Shown one piece after another: positions 1-8,383 of a stretch of 64,000 nt of DNA. The notes under the pieces are model-generated. The model was not told the DNA's origin and did not search any database. It saw nothing but the letters and a program-made list of their open reading frames with translations. The position numbers and the translations under genes were made by a program. Every line of letters begins with the position of its first letter. Position 1 is the stretch's first letter. Location of the stretch: contig NZ_JAHYSG010000001.1 in the NCBI RefSeq assembly GCF_022095675.1, forward strand, positions 1 through 64,000. The letters are read 5' to 3'. Source of the DNA: Dactylosporangium sp. AC04546. GTDB lineage: Bacteria > Actinomycetota > Actinomycetes > Mycobacteriales > Micromonosporaceae.

Positions 1-111
1 CATCGGGCGCATGAGGCGATCGCTGAGGCGATCATTGCGGGGGATGCCGCGTTGGCGCAGCATCGTACGATGCGCCACCTCAACGCCCTCGCCGCCGCCC
101 TCGACGCGTAG
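1..111 (+). CDS. GntR-family regulator, C-terminal tail (partial)
   Basis: Only the last 36 codons lie in the window; the frame is open from base 1 to a TAG stop. The peptide has the helix signature that ends FCD ligand-binding domains of FadR-type GntR repressors: H-x-x-I-x-x-A-I-x-x-G-D-x-x-x-A, then a final helix with M-x-x-H-L. The GTATAC-containing boxes upstream of two nearby genes (1328-1348 and 2987-3012) are the kind of site such repressors bind, so this protein may control them; that link is inferred. The family call rests on a short tail and could be wrong. Confidence 0.55.
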   Translation, partial: HRAHEAIAEAIIAGDAALAQHRTMRHLNALAAALDA

Positions 112-124
112 TCGGGCCAGGCCC

Positions 125-163
125 CCTGGTGGTTGTGCACGGCAGCCGTGCACAACCACCAGG
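125..163. terminator. Bidirectional terminator-like perfect hairpin
   Basis: A 19-bp perfect inverted repeat (arms 125-143 and 145-163) has a single central base, so a real RNA loop would open a few pairs. It lies between the stop codons of convergent genes ending at 111 and 175. There is no T-tract, which is common for actinomycete terminators. Confidence 0.6.
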
Positions 164-174
164 ATCGTCTCAGT

Positions 175-1305
175 TCAGGACCGTGCCCGGATCTCATAGA
201 GAGAACCATCCGGCTCGTGGTATTCACCGGTCGAGAAGCTGCGCCGCAGGCATGAGATGTACATGCGGTCGCGATCGAAACGCAACTCGTTCCAGCCGCC
301 CTGCAGCCCGTCCGCGAAGACGTGCGTCTCACCGTCGGGATCGATGCGCAGGATCTTCGAGTCGTATGGCAGTGGCCCCGGCTCAGCCTTGGATACGTGC
401 ATGAAGTTGGTCGCGCCGAAGTCGAAGACGAACGTGTGCCCGCCGTACGGCCCGAACTCCGGCGGTGCGACCTCGGCCATCGCCCAGCCGATGTCGCGCT
501 TGGCGACCGGTTCGGTGTTGATGTGGTCCCCGTCGATGACGTAGTACTCGAGGACGTTGTGCCCCGGGTCGTCCACCTCGAAGCTTGAGTCAGGCATGCC
601 ACCGAGCAGGAGCTTGCCGTCCAGCTCCGGTCCCCAGACCGGGGAAGCGTAGAAGAGGAAGTACGGCATGACGGGCTTGCCGAAGATGTCCTCGAGGATG
701 AACAGCGGGCGGCACTCACGGTCCGGAGTGATCTGGTAGACGACGCAGTTCATCATCGTCTGGCAGAGGTAGCTGCCCTCATGCGGGGTGCCCTTGCGGC
801 CGAAGCCGCCGACCATCATCGCGCCGGGTGTCCCGCCGCCCGTCGTGCCGGCGTGCGGGATCTCGACGAAGGTCTCAGGGGCCGACTCGCCCTCGATCAG
901 GCGATAGAGCCGGTGCCCGCTCAGCGCGCCCTCGCGGCCGCCCTTGGCCTGGCCGGGGAAGAAGATGTCGCCGCCGAACTCACCGAACTCGGCCGGCGCG
1001 CGACGGATGAGGTAGGGCATCCCGGGAACCGCGCCCGGTTCGAAGAGGCGGGAGTGCTCGCCGTCGCGCGTCAGCCGGTGAATCGTCCCGTGCCCGGCGT
1101 AGGGCACCCAGACCGCAGGATCCTTCTGCGGCCCGTGGTCGCTGAAGTACAGGGTGCCGTCGTCCTCGACCCAGCCCAGGATCGGATCGTAGAGGAACTT
1201 GCCGGCATCGATGACGATCCTGTCCTCGAAGCCGTCATCAAGGACACGCATCTTGTATGCGCACTCGGTCATCAACTGCTCGTTGGGCACGGTCACCATG
1301 GTCAT
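175..1305 (-). CDS. Cytosolic beta-propeller protein, SMP-30/lactonase-like, function unknown
   Basis: This 376-residue protein has no signal peptide or membrane helix. It is rich in short beta-strand repeats with G-x-L-Y-x-I and D-P-D-G-E patterns, for example near the C-terminus a turn of the type ILRIDPDGETHVFADGL. This resembles SMP-30/gluconolactonase-type propellers, many of which hydrolyse lactones or act in sugar or aromatic catabolism. I cannot place metal-ligand residues with confidence, so the enzyme class is open. The gene is divergent from the DoxX gene and shares an upstream box with the hydrolase at 2006-2926, which suggests a common catabolic regulon under a GntR-type repressor. 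Confidence 0.7.
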   Translation of the reverse strand: MTMVTVPNEQLMTECAYKMRVLDDGFEDRIVIDAGKFLYDPILGWVEDDGTLYFSDHGPQKDPAVWVPYAGHGTIHRLTRDGEHSRLFEPGAVPGMPYLIRRAPAEFGEFGGDIFFPGQAKGGREGALSGHRLYRLIEGESAPETFVEIPHAGTTGGGTPGAMMVGGFGRKGTPHEGSYLCQTMMNCVVYQITPDRECRPLFILEDIFGKPVMPYFLFYASPVWGPELDGKLLLGGMPDSSFEVDDPGHNVLEYYVIDGDHINTEPVAKRDIGWAMAEVAPPEFGPYGGHTFVFDFGATNFMHVSKAEPGPLPYDSKILRIDPDGETHVFADGLQGGWNELRFDRDRMYISCLRRSFSTGEYHEPDGSLYEIRARS

Positions 1306-1327
1306 CCCATCCTCGCTACGGCTCCGG

Positions 1328-1348
1328 TGAATTGAGTATACTCTGTAG
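1328..1348 (-). promoter_or_regulatory. Candidate GntR-type operator, copy 1
   Basis: Read on the minus strand, the box is CTACAGA followed by GTATACTCAATTCA. It contains the perfect 10-bp palindrome GAGTATACTC (1334-1343), 20-40 bp before the start at 1305. A related box lies upstream of the gene starting at 2926 (2987-3012), where 11 of the last 14 bases match and CTACAGA is conserved. Confidence 0.45.
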
Positions 1349-1476
1349 CGGGCGAAGAAGCATCGGCCGTCGACGGATGTGCGTCTGCGGCTTCACTGAT
1401 GCGACGGTCGCCGGCCGGGTCAAGTGGTGCCAGGGCTGCAAGCGAGCCGGGCAAAGGGCGTGAAAGGGGATCGGGC

Positions 1477-1980
1477 GTGACGGCTGTCGACGTCGGTCTG
1501 TTGCTCGTGCGGCTGTCGCTGGGGGGCACCATGCTCATGCATGGCTGGAACCATTGGCGCGGTGGTGGGAAGATCGCGGGCACTGCCCGCTGGTTCGAGA
1601 GCATCGGTCTGCGCAACGGGCGGATGCAGGCCTGGGCCAGCGTCGCCACCGAACTTGCCGCCGGAATCGGTTTCGTACTGGGCCTGTTCACTCCGCTGGC
1701 ATGCGCGAGTGCGGTCGGCACCATGACGGTGGCGGCCCTCATCGTGCACCGCAAGAACGGGTTCTTCATCTTCCGCGAAGGTGAAGGTTACGAGTATGTC
1801 CTGATGATCATTGTCATGTCGATCGCGCTGGCGTTGTTGGGACCTGGCAGCATTTCGCTGGACCATGCCCTGGACATCACCGTCGGTGGAGGCCTGGGTG
1901 GCATCATCGCCGCGGTCGCCGGCGTCGGCGGCGCCTTGCTGCTGCTGACGGCGACCTATCGGCCGGCGAAGCAGACATGA
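1477..1980 (+). CDS. DoxX-family membrane protein
   Basis: A 167-residue integral membrane protein with four predicted hydrophobic helices. The N-terminal stretch with LLLVRLSLGGTMLMHGWNH and the later LAAGIGFVLGLFTPLA segment are typical of the DoxX/SURF4-like family. DoxX proteins are small inner-membrane proteins linked in some actinobacteria to redox or thiol homeostasis, but biochemical roles are poorly defined. GTG at 1477 is chosen because a strong AAAGGGGA ribosome site sits at 1463-1470; the longer frame from 1399 adds a low-complexity, unlikely leader. The gene is transcribed away from the propeller gene and shares its 171-bp upstream region. Confidence 0.85.
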   Translation: MTAVDVGLLLVRLSLGGTMLMHGWNHWRGGGKIAGTARWFESIGLRNGRMQAWASVATELAAGIGFVLGLFTPLACASAVGTMTVAALIVHRKNGFFIFREGEGYEYVLMIIVMSIALALLGPGSISLDHALDITVGGGLGGIIAAVAGVGGALLLLTATYRPAKQT

Positions 1981-2005
1981 CCTCCAGGGGCTTCCCGTAC
2001 GTCGT

Positions 2006-2926
2006 TCAGTCGCCGTTCAGTTGAGCGAGCATCCTCAGACGGGGCCGGACCCGACGATCCAGGAAGTCGCCGAGCACCGTGTCGAAGATGGCGTTGTCGT
2101 CGCCGGCCACCATATGGTGTGCGCCGGCGACGTCGCTGAACTCGGCGTGCGGCACCAGTTCGAGGAACTGCCCGCAGTCCTCAGCGCTCAGCACGTCGGA
2201 CTCACCGCCACGTACCAGCAGGGTGGGGATACGCAGTGCCATCGCGGCGGCGCCGAGGCGGGCGGGATCGACGAGCGAGTTTCGCTGCGTTGCCTGGTTG
2301 GTTGGTGTGTGGAGGAACCTCGGGTCCCAGTGCCAGTAAAACCGGCCGCCTTCTTCCCGGAGGTTCTTGCGCAGACCGTCGACGTTTCGTGGGCGGGGGC
2401 GATGGGGCAGGTACGCGGCGATGGCGTCCGCCGCCTCCTCCGGCGAGGCGAAGCCCTCCGGCTTGGCGGTCATGAACTCCTTGATGCGGCCCGCGCCCTT
2501 CGGCTGCAGGAACGGCGACACGTCGACGAGCACGAGCGCGAGCGCGAGGTTCGGATGGCGTCCGAGGGCGGCGAGCGACGAGCTGCCGCCCAGCGAAGCG
2601 CCCACCAGTACCGGAGGCCTGCCGAGGAAGTCGACGATGCGGACCACGTCGCTGGCGAACCGGTCGAGCCCGTATCGGCCGTCCGGCGACCAACCGCTCT
2701 CTCCATGGCCGCGCAGGTCCACAGACAGCGTGTACCACCCGGCCGCGGCCAACTCGCGTGCTGTCGCCCGCCAGGAGTGACGGGTCTGGCCCCCGCCGTG
2801 CAGCAGGACGACCGGGGTGTCGTTCAGCTCGCCGTAGGCGTCGGCCGCCAGCGTCACGTCGTCACTCGGAATCCTGACGGACCTCGCCGCCGCCCGGTTC
2901 GCTGATTGCGCCTGCTGTGCCCTCAC
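2006..2926 (-). CDS. Alpha/beta-fold hydrolase
   Basis: A 306-residue cytosolic alpha/beta hydrolase. The oxyanion strand VVLLHGGGQ lies near residue 40, the nucleophile elbow G-A-S-L-G-G puts Ser at about 111, and the catalytic His is in the GAHHM motif near 272. The length and cap region fit esterases, epoxide hydrolases or C-C hydrolases of the HGG subgroup; the substrate cannot be read from sequence. GTG at 2926 is preceded by GGAGGT at ideal spacing. An upstream box related to that of the propeller gene at 175-1305 suggests co-regulation, so the two may act in one degradative pathway (inference). Confidence 0.85.
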   Translation of the reverse strand: MRAQQAQSANRAAARSVRIPSDDVTLAADAYGELNDTPVVLLHGGGQTRHSWRATARELAAAGWYTLSVDLRGHGESGWSPDGRYGLDRFASDVVRIVDFLGRPPVLVGASLGGSSSLAALGRHPNLALALVLVDVSPFLQPKGAGRIKEFMTAKPEGFASPEEAADAIAAYLPHRPRPRNVDGLRKNLREEGGRFYWHWDPRFLHTPTNQATQRNSLVDPARLGAAAMALRIPTLLVRGGESDVLSAEDCGQFLELVPHAEFSDVAGAHHMVAGDDNAIFDTVLGDFLDRRVRPRLRMLAQLNGD

Positions 2927-2986
2927 GTGCTACCTCCGCTGCATGTCGTCCGCTCGCTCCTTCTGGTCGAAGGAGATCTCGACGGC

Positions 2987-3012
2987 TGATTAGAGAATAC
3001 TGAATTCTGTAG
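2987..3012 (-). promoter_or_regulatory. Candidate GntR-type operator, copy 2
   Basis: On the minus strand this reads CTACAGA, a 5-bp insertion, then GTATTCTCTAATCA, matching copy 1 at 1328-1348 apart from the insertion. It sits about 60-85 bp upstream of the hydrolase start at 2926, in the intergenic region shared with the metallophosphoesterase gene at 3164. Confidence 0.4.
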
Positions 3013-3163
3013 TGGCGCGGCTGCTGGTGGCGCCCGACGTGACGTACTCGCCCGTCGGCGGTCGCTACACCGAGCGTGACCCGGACGCGTGCGGAGCATG
3101 GAACCGGGCATGGAACGGCGGGGAACGCTGACTGGGCTGTCGCTTCGCACGAGTGGAGGAACA

Positions 3164-6094
3164 GTGTCAGTTTCGCGTCGTGGTTTGCTTGCTGTCGGTG
3201 GGATCGGGGCCGTTGTCGCCGCCCTCGATCCGCTTGGGTTGCTGCGCGGGGGTGGAGCGCCTGCCGCTGCGTCCACCGGGCCCGTCTACACCACCCTTGA
3301 GCGGACCGTTCGCTACCTCAACGGGGTCTACTACTCGGCGCTCATCGACGGGAGCGGCGAGCCGCACATCGAGCGCAGGGACCTGGTGTCGCGTGGGCCG
3401 TCGACCGCGCAGCGGCCGGTGATCGCCTTCGCGCAGATGAGTGACCTGCACATCATCGACGACCAGTCGCCGCTGCGGGTCGAGTTCCTCGACCAGTATG
3501 CCGACGGTGGGGCTCCGCACTGGGCGTCGTACCCGACGGCGTCGGCCTACCGGCCGCAGGAGATGCTGTCCGCGCACATGAGTGACGCCGCGATCAGGGC
3601 GGTCGCCAAGGTCGGTCGAGGGCCTGCCACGGGACTGCCGCTGGCGTTCACGCTCGTCACCGGGGACTCGATCGACAACTGCCAGTTCAACGAGACCCGG
3701 TGGTACATCGACCTGCTCGACGGGAACCGGGTGCGGGCCGACTCCGGGTCGTTCAGCAAGGAGGAGAGTGTCTCCGGGGACGGGTTCGGGGCTATCTTCG
3801 AGTACTGGCATCCCACCATGCGGGCGTGGGAGGAGCAGCACGGGCAGCTCGACAAGTACTCGATCGGTGCGCCGCAGGGGTACTACCGGCAGTTTCCGGC
3901 GATCCAGAACCTGCTGTTCAACGCCCGGCGGGAGTTCCAGGCGCACGGGATCGGCATGCCGTGGTACGCGGCCTACGGCAACCATGATGCCCTCGTGCAG
4001 GGTAACGCGCCCATCACCTGGCCGATCGTGGGCAGCACGCTCAACGACATCGCCGTCGGTGACGAGAAGCGAACCTCGCTGGTCGAGGCGCTGCCCGACC
4101 GGCTCGACGACGCCAGTGTCTGGGACTTCACCGTCGTGCTCAGCGGGTTCGCCGGGCTGCGGGTCACGCCGGACCCGGACCGGCGGCTGCTGTCGCGGGG
4201 GCAGTTCATCGACGAGCACTTCAACACCACCGGGCTGCCCGCGGGACACGGGTTCACCGCCGGCAGCGACCTCGCCTACTACACGGTGCCCGGGCTGGCC
4301 GACGACGCCGTGCGCTTCGTCTGCGTCGACTCGACCCGCACGATGACGGCGAACTCCGAAGGGGCGGTCGACGAGGACCAGTGGGCCTGGCTGGTCGCGC
4401 AGCTCAAGGCGTGCAGCTCGCGCAACATCGTCAAGGAGGTGTCGTTTCTGCCGATGGACGATCCGCGGCAGACCTTCCGGATCGAGACGCGGCCGGAGGT
4501 CGAGGACAAGTTCGTGGTCGTGTACTGCCATCACACGCTCGACACCATGACGAACGACGTCGAGGTGCCCGGAGGGACCGCCTTCTACAACGGCAGCCAG
4601 CTGCGTGATCTGCTGCTGTGCTTCCCGAACGTGATCCTGATGGTCGACGGGCACACGCACCGCAACCGGATCCTGCCGCACGCCCGGCGCAGCGCCATGG
4701 GGGTGGAGGGCGGCTTCTGGGAGGTGACGACGGCGTCGCACATCGACTGGCCGATCCAGAGCCGGATCATCGAGATCACCGAGGGCGCCGGGATGCTGTC
4801 GATCTTCACGACGATGCTCGACATCGACGCGCCGCTGAGCAACAACGGTGACCTCAGCACGCCCACGGCGCTGGCCGCGCTCGGCCGGGAGCTGGCCGCC
4901 AACGACCCCCAGGGCAACGTCGGGCGCGAGGGCATGGACTTCGACCGCAACGCGCAGCTGCTGGTGCCGACCCCGTTCACGAGGCCGCCGACCTACGGGT
5001 CCCCGCTGGCCGCGGCCGCCAACAGCCGGGGCAACCTGGAACTCGTCGCGATCAACCGGGCGGACCAGATCGTGCACGCCACGCAGAGTGGCACCGGGTG
5101 GTCGCCGTGGATGCGCTTCGACGGCGAGCTGCGGTCGGTCTCCGCCGTGCGCGCCACGTCCCTGCGACCCCAGCTGTTCGGGATCAACCGGGTCGGCCAG
5201 CTGTTCACCCGCGCGCAGAAGAACGACGGCACGTGGACCAGCTGGGCGAGCATCGCCAGTACCACCATCACCTCAGTCGCCGCCGGCTGCAACGCCGACG
5301 GACGGCTCGAGCTCATCGCCACCGACCCCGCCGGGCAGATCTGGCAGAGCACCCACCGCAGCCCGACCGACACCACGTGGACGCCGTGGGTCAGGTTCGA
5401 CGGCGAGCTGTGCCAGGTCGCCATCACCCACACCGCGTCCAGCCCCAGCCGGCGGCTCGCGCTGTTCGGCATCAACGCCGAGGGCAAGGTCTGGCACCGG
5501 ATCCAGCTGGCCTCCGGCGGCTGGAGCGGCTGGATCGACCTGAGCCTCGGCACCCCCGTGACGTCCATCGCGGCCGCCACGAACAGCGACGGACGGCTGG
5601 AGATCTTCGGCACCGACCGGGACGGTGCGATCCTGCACCGCTACCAGAGTGCTCCCGATGGGACCTGGACGCCTTGGCAGTACTTCGGAGGCTCCATCGA
5701 CCCCATGAGCCACCTGGCGGCGGGAACCGGCGCGGGCGGGCTCGTCGAGGTGTTCGCGACCGAGCGTCGGCGGCTCGGCGGCACCGACCAGCTGGGGACG
5801 GTGTGGCGCCGCGCCCAGCTGGCGGCCGGCGGCTGGTCGGCGTGGGAGGCGCTGCCGTCGCTGATCGCGCAGCCCGTCACCGTGCCGTTCCTCTACGAGG
5901 AGACGCTCACCGACGCCGTCGCCGCGCTGGCGGAGGCGGGGCTCGTCAAGGGTGCCGTCGGGCACCGACGGGTCTCCGAGTCCGTCCTGAACGGCCGCGT
6001 CGTCGCGCAGAGCCCGGCCGGCGGCCGGCAGGTCCCGGCCGGATCGGCGGTCAGCCTCACCATCGGCGAGTACGTCGCCGGTGGCGGCGCCTGA
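3164..6094 (+). CDS. Tat-exported metallophosphoesterase fused to PLL-like propeller and PASTA domain
   Basis: This 976-residue exported protein starts at GTG 3164, chosen for the GGAGGA site at 3155-3160 and because it places a Tat-like [11 protein letters not shown] signal at the N-terminus. Metallophosphoesterase motifs follow in order: SDLH (about residue 92), TGDS, GNHD (about 271), the CHH triplet and GHTH (about 496). This matches the large actinobacterial TIGR03767-type phosphoesterases. From about residue 610 there are repeated blades of the N-x-x-G-x-L-E-L type ending in W-x-x-W, as in PLL/tectonin-like lectin propellers. The last 70 residues form a PASTA domain, which usually binds peptidoglycan or beta-lactam-like ligands. 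Inference: a wall-associated phosphatase or phosphodiesterase targeted to glycans. Similar blades recur in the genes at 13560-16890. Confidence 0.85.
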   Translation: MSVSRRGLLAVGGIGAVVAALDPLGLLRGGGAPAAASTGPVYTTLERTVRYLNGVYYSALIDGSGEPHIERRDLVSRGPSTAQRPVIAFAQMSDLHIIDDQSPLRVEFLDQYADGGAPHWASYPTASAYRPQEMLSAHMSDAAIRAVAKVGRGPATGLPLAFTLVTGDSIDNCQFNETRWYIDLLDGNRVRADSGSFSKEESVSGDGFGAIFEYWHPTMRAWEEQHGQLDKYSIGAPQGYYRQFPAIQNLLFNARREFQAHGIGMPWYAAYGNHDALVQGNAPITWPIVGSTLNDIAVGDEKRTSLVEALPDRLDDASVWDFTVVLSGFAGLRVTPDPDRRLLSRGQFIDEHFNTTGLPAGHGFTAGSDLAYYTVPGLADDAVRFVCVDSTRTMTANSEGAVDEDQWAWLVAQLKACSSRNIVKEVSFLPMDDPRQTFRIETRPEVEDKFVVVYCHHTLDTMTNDVEVPGGTAFYNGSQLRDLLLCFPNVILMVDGHTHRNRILPHARRSAMGVEGGFWEVTTASHIDWPIQSRIIEITEGAGMLSIFTTMLDIDAPLSNNGDLSTPTALAALGRELAANDPQGNVGREGMDFDRNAQLLVPTPFTRPPTYGSPLAAAANSRGNLELVAINRADQIVHATQSGTGWSPWMRFDGELRSVSAVRATSLRPQLFGINRVGQLFTRAQKNDGTWTSWASIASTTITSVAAGCNADGRLELIATDPAGQIWQSTHRSPTDTTWTPWVRFDGELCQVAITHTASSPSRRLALFGINAEGKVWHRIQLASGGWSGWIDLSLGTPVTSIAAATNSDGRLEIFGTDRDGAILHRYQSAPDGTWTPWQYFGGSIDPMSHLAAGTGAGGLVEVFATERRRLGGTDQLGTVWRRAQLAAGGWSAWEALPSLIAQPVTVPFLYEETLTDAVAALAEAGLVKGAVGHRRVSESVLNGRVVAQSPAGGRQVPAGSAVSLTIGEYVAGGGA

Positions 6095-6117
6095 GGCCGG
6101 TGGAACGCCCAGTCGGT

Positions 6118-6282
6118 ATGAACATCAAGCGGAAACGTGCAGTCGCGGCGGGCCTCGCCCTCGCCGCGCTGCTGGGCGCCGGCGTGGCCGGGCACCAGGT
6201 GCGCGAGCGGTCCGAGACGTCGGCATTGCGGGACTGCCCGGACTGGGCGTGCGGCCAGAACCACAACCAGGTGCTGCTGTGA
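6118..6282 (+). CDS. Small secreted peptide, 54 aa, unknown function
   Basis: A 54-codon ORF starts at ATG 6118, 23 bp after the phosphoesterase stop. It has a positive N-terminus (NIKRKR), a short hydrophobic helix rich in Ala/Leu, and a mature part with two Cys residues (C-P-D-W-A-C) and an Asn/Gln/His-rich end. It looks like a signal peptide or anchor plus a tiny exported tail. Position and spacing suggest co-transcription with the phosphoesterase. I recognise no family; the coding call rests on the coherent signal-like sequence and on the overlapping next gene. Confidence 0.5.
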   Translation: MNIKRKRAVAAGLALAALLGAGVAGHQVRERSETSALRDCPDWACGQNHNQVLL

Positions 6283-6428
6283 ACCGCCGGCGGCTGTACC
6301 AGGTCGTCGTCGGCACCGTCGTCGCCGCGGCGCTGAGCCTCGCCACCACGCCCGCCGAGCCGCGGGTCGAAGCCGCGGGCGGCCTCTACATCGGTCCCCA
6401 TCCGGCCGGCCCGCCTGGCCAGGCATGA
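6279..6428 (+). CDS. Small secreted peptide, 49 aa, translationally coupled
   Basis: The GTG start overlaps the previous stop (GTGA at 6279-6282), implying translational coupling. The peptide has an Arg-rich N-terminus (NRRRLYQ), a hydrophobic core of about 18 residues, an Ala-rich cleavage-like region, and a short Gly/Pro tail. It is likely exported or membrane-anchored. It resembles the preceding 54-residue peptide in layout but not in sequence. No family is recognised. Confidence 0.45.
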   Translation: MNRRRLYQVVVGTVVAAALSLATTPAEPRVEAAGGLYIGPHPAGPPGQA

Positions 6429-6446
6429 CCGGGAGGGAGGCGTCAA

Positions 6447-6482
6447 CGGCGGCCGCCGGTCGGATGCGACCGGCGGCCGCCG
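6447..6482. terminator. Bidirectional terminator, 16-bp perfect stem
   Basis: Arms 6447-6462 and 6467-6482 are perfectly complementary around a GATG tetraloop and are extremely GC-rich. The hairpin lies between the plus-strand unit ending at 6428 and the minus-strand regulator ending at 6588. Confidence 0.75.
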
Positions 6483-6551
6483 CGCAGCTGCTGGAGCGCT
6501 GCCGTGCGCTCGGCCGCGGCGGCGACTATGAGCAGGCCGCCGCCACCGCGC

Positions 6552-6573
6552 CTGCCGCACCAAACTGCGGCAG
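6552..6573 (-). terminator. Secondary hairpin downstream of SARP regulator
   Basis: An 8-bp perfect stem (6552-6559 with 6566-6573) and a 6-nt CCAAAC loop lie 15 bp beyond the stop of the minus-strand gene ending at 6588. This is a plausible terminator for that operon, backed up by the stronger hairpin further on. Confidence 0.45.
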
Positions 6574-6587
6574 CTGGCGGGCCGTCG

Positions 6588-8360
6588 TTAGCGCGCCGCG
6601 CGTGCGTGCAGCTCGGCCCGCTGCGCCGGGTCGATCGCCTCGTAGACCGCGGCACCGACCAGCGGATGGGCGAACGCGTACGTGCCGGAGGCGGCGTGCT
6701 CGACGACGTAGGCGCTCTCCGTGAGGATGCCGAGGCCCTGCAGTACCTCCTCGGCCGGCGCCGGCGACACCCGGACCAGCGCGTGCACGCCGGCCTCGCC
6801 GCCCAGGACGGCCAGCGCCTGGGCGGCGACGGTGGCGGGCGGCGGGAAGTACGCCAACTGGGTACTCACCATCAGGGCGACGGTCGGCACCGTCTCGTCC
6901 AGCGCGGTCTGCGGATCGCCGCCGGTCGTCAGCGCCCGCTTGATGCGCCGGCCCAGCTGGTGCAGCAGGAACGGGTTGCCGCCGCTCAGCCGCCGGCACC
7001 CGGCCATCACCGGGTGGTCGCGGGGCAGGCCGGTGGCGGCGGCGAGCAGGGTGGTGGCGGCGTCGTCGGTGAGCGGCGACAGCCGGTGGGTGGCCGGTGC
7101 GAGGGCGGCGATGATCTCGTCGACCTGGGTCGAGTCACGGCGCACGGCGGCGGCGACGACGACCGGCAACCGGTCCACCCGCGGTGCCAGGTAGGCGAGG
7201 AAACGGGCGGAGGGCTCGTCCATCCACTGCACGTCGTCGACGACGAGGACCAGCGGGCCGCGTTCGGCGCGGTCGATGATGCGCCAGTACAGCGAGTACG
7301 CCTGCAGCGGCAGGTCGGCGTCGTCGAAGAGGTTACGGACGCACGCCCAGGGCACGTCGCGCTCGGCCGGCCAACCGCCGGTGGTCGCCACCGTGCAGCC
7401 GCGCGCCGCCGCGGTCGTCTCGGCGTACGACAGCAGGGCCGTCTTGCCGACGCCCGGTCCGCCCTCGAACACCACGACGGTGCCGGACCGCTGCTCGACG
7501 GCCCGCCGGACGGCGGCGTCGATCAGGTCGCGTTCCCGGTCCCGCTCCACGAGCGCTTCGGGCTGGACCGGCCCGGCGACCCCCACCGTCGTCGGCAGCT
7601 GGAGTTGCGGGCTGCGACGGAGGATCGCCGCCTCGAGCTCGCGCGACGCCTGGTCCGCAGCGCGGCCCAGGCGGTGCTGCAGCTGCTGGAAGACGGTCAG
7701 TGCCTCGTCCCGCCGGCCGCTGCGGTACAGCGCGAGCATCAGCTGGCGGTGCAGCGCCTCGTCGTGCGAATGCCGCTCCGCCGCCTGACCCAGCTCGGTG
7801 ACCAGCTGGTAGTGGTCGCCGGCGGCCAGCCTCGCCTCCGTCAGCGAGTGCCGCGCGGATCGCCGCAGCGCCTCCAGTCGCACCCCGTGCTCCCGGAACC
7901 AGGGCACCTCGTCCAGGTCGATGAGCGACCGGCCCCGCCACAGCGCCAGGGCGGTCCGGAGCAGCTCGGCGGCCCGAACGGGGTCCGGCTCCTGTGCGGC
8001 CTGGCGGATCCCCTGCTCGGCGAGCTGCGCATCGGTCACCTCGTCGCCGAGGTCGAGCAGGTAGCCGGGACCGCGTGCGCGGATGGCGTCACGCAGGCCG
8101 AACTCGCGGCGGAGGTACGTCAGATGGCTCTGCAAGGTGTTCGGGCGCGTCGCCGGCGCGTCGTCGGCCCACGCGACCTCGATCAGGCGGCGGGTGCCCA
8201 CGACGACGCCGGGCGGCAGGGCCAGCGCGGCCACGATCGCGCGCCGCCGCAGGCCGTTGACCGGCCGGGCCTGCCCGTCGACCAGGACCTCGACCGGGCC
8301 GAGCAGCCGCACCCGGGGCGAGGCGGGCCCGGCCGGGCTGTCCGTCACCGCAATCGGCAC
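6588..8360 (-). CDS. SARP/BTAD-type regulator with AAA ATPase domain (short form)
   Basis: A 590-residue regulator. Residues 15-100 form an OmpR-like winged helix starting VRLLGPVEV, 105-250 a BTAD helical domain, and from about 270 a STAND/AAA ATPase with Walker A GGPGVGKT (300-307) and a Walker B-like VLVVDDVQW. It ends just after the winged-helix part of the ATPase, without the TPR array that full AfsR-like proteins carry. The start is GTG 8360; a GTG four codons later is also possible. It follows the paralogue at 8384-10414 by 23 bp on the same strand. SARP proteins usually activate secondary-metabolite or developmental genes; the target is unknown, though the adjacent propeller genes are candidates. 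Confidence 0.85.
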   Translation of the reverse strand: MPIAVTDSPAGPASPRVRLLGPVEVLVDGQARPVNGLRRRAIVAALALPPGVVVGTRRLIEVAWADDAPATRPNTLQSHLTYLRREFGLRDAIRARGPGYLLDLGDEVTDAQLAEQGIRQAAQEPDPVRAAELLRTALALWRGRSLIDLDEVPWFREHGVRLEALRRSARHSLTEARLAAGDHYQLVTELGQAAERHSHDEALHRQLMLALYRSGRRDEALTVFQQLQHRLGRAADQASRELEAAILRRSPQLQLPTTVGVAGPVQPEALVERDRERDLIDAAVRRAVEQRSGTVVVFEGGPGVGKTALLSYAETTAAARGCTVATTGGWPAERDVPWACVRNLFDDADLPLQAYSLYWRIIDRAERGPLVLVVDDVQWMDEPSARFLAYLAPRVDRLPVVVAAAVRRDSTQVDEIIAALAPATHRLSPLTDDAATTLLAAATGLPRDHPVMAGCRRLSGGNPFLLHQLGRRIKRALTTGGDPQTALDETVPTVALMVSTQLAYFPPPATVAAQALAVLGGEAGVHALVRVSPAPAEEVLQGLGILTESAYVVEHAASGTYAFAHPLVGAAVYEAIDPAQRAELHARAAR

Positions 8361-8383
8361 GATCGATGGTAGCCCGGCGGGCG

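Noticed and set aside
1302..1769. Minus-strand frame overlapping the DoxX gene
   Set aside because: The DoxX frame has hydrophobic helices and a good ribosome site; the antisense frame has no motif and would overlap the propeller promoter.
3167..5077. Long minus-strand frame opposite the metallophosphoesterase
   Set aside because: Biased Arg/Pro/Val composition, no motifs; the plus strand has clear phosphoesterase and propeller motifs. A typical high-GC shadow.
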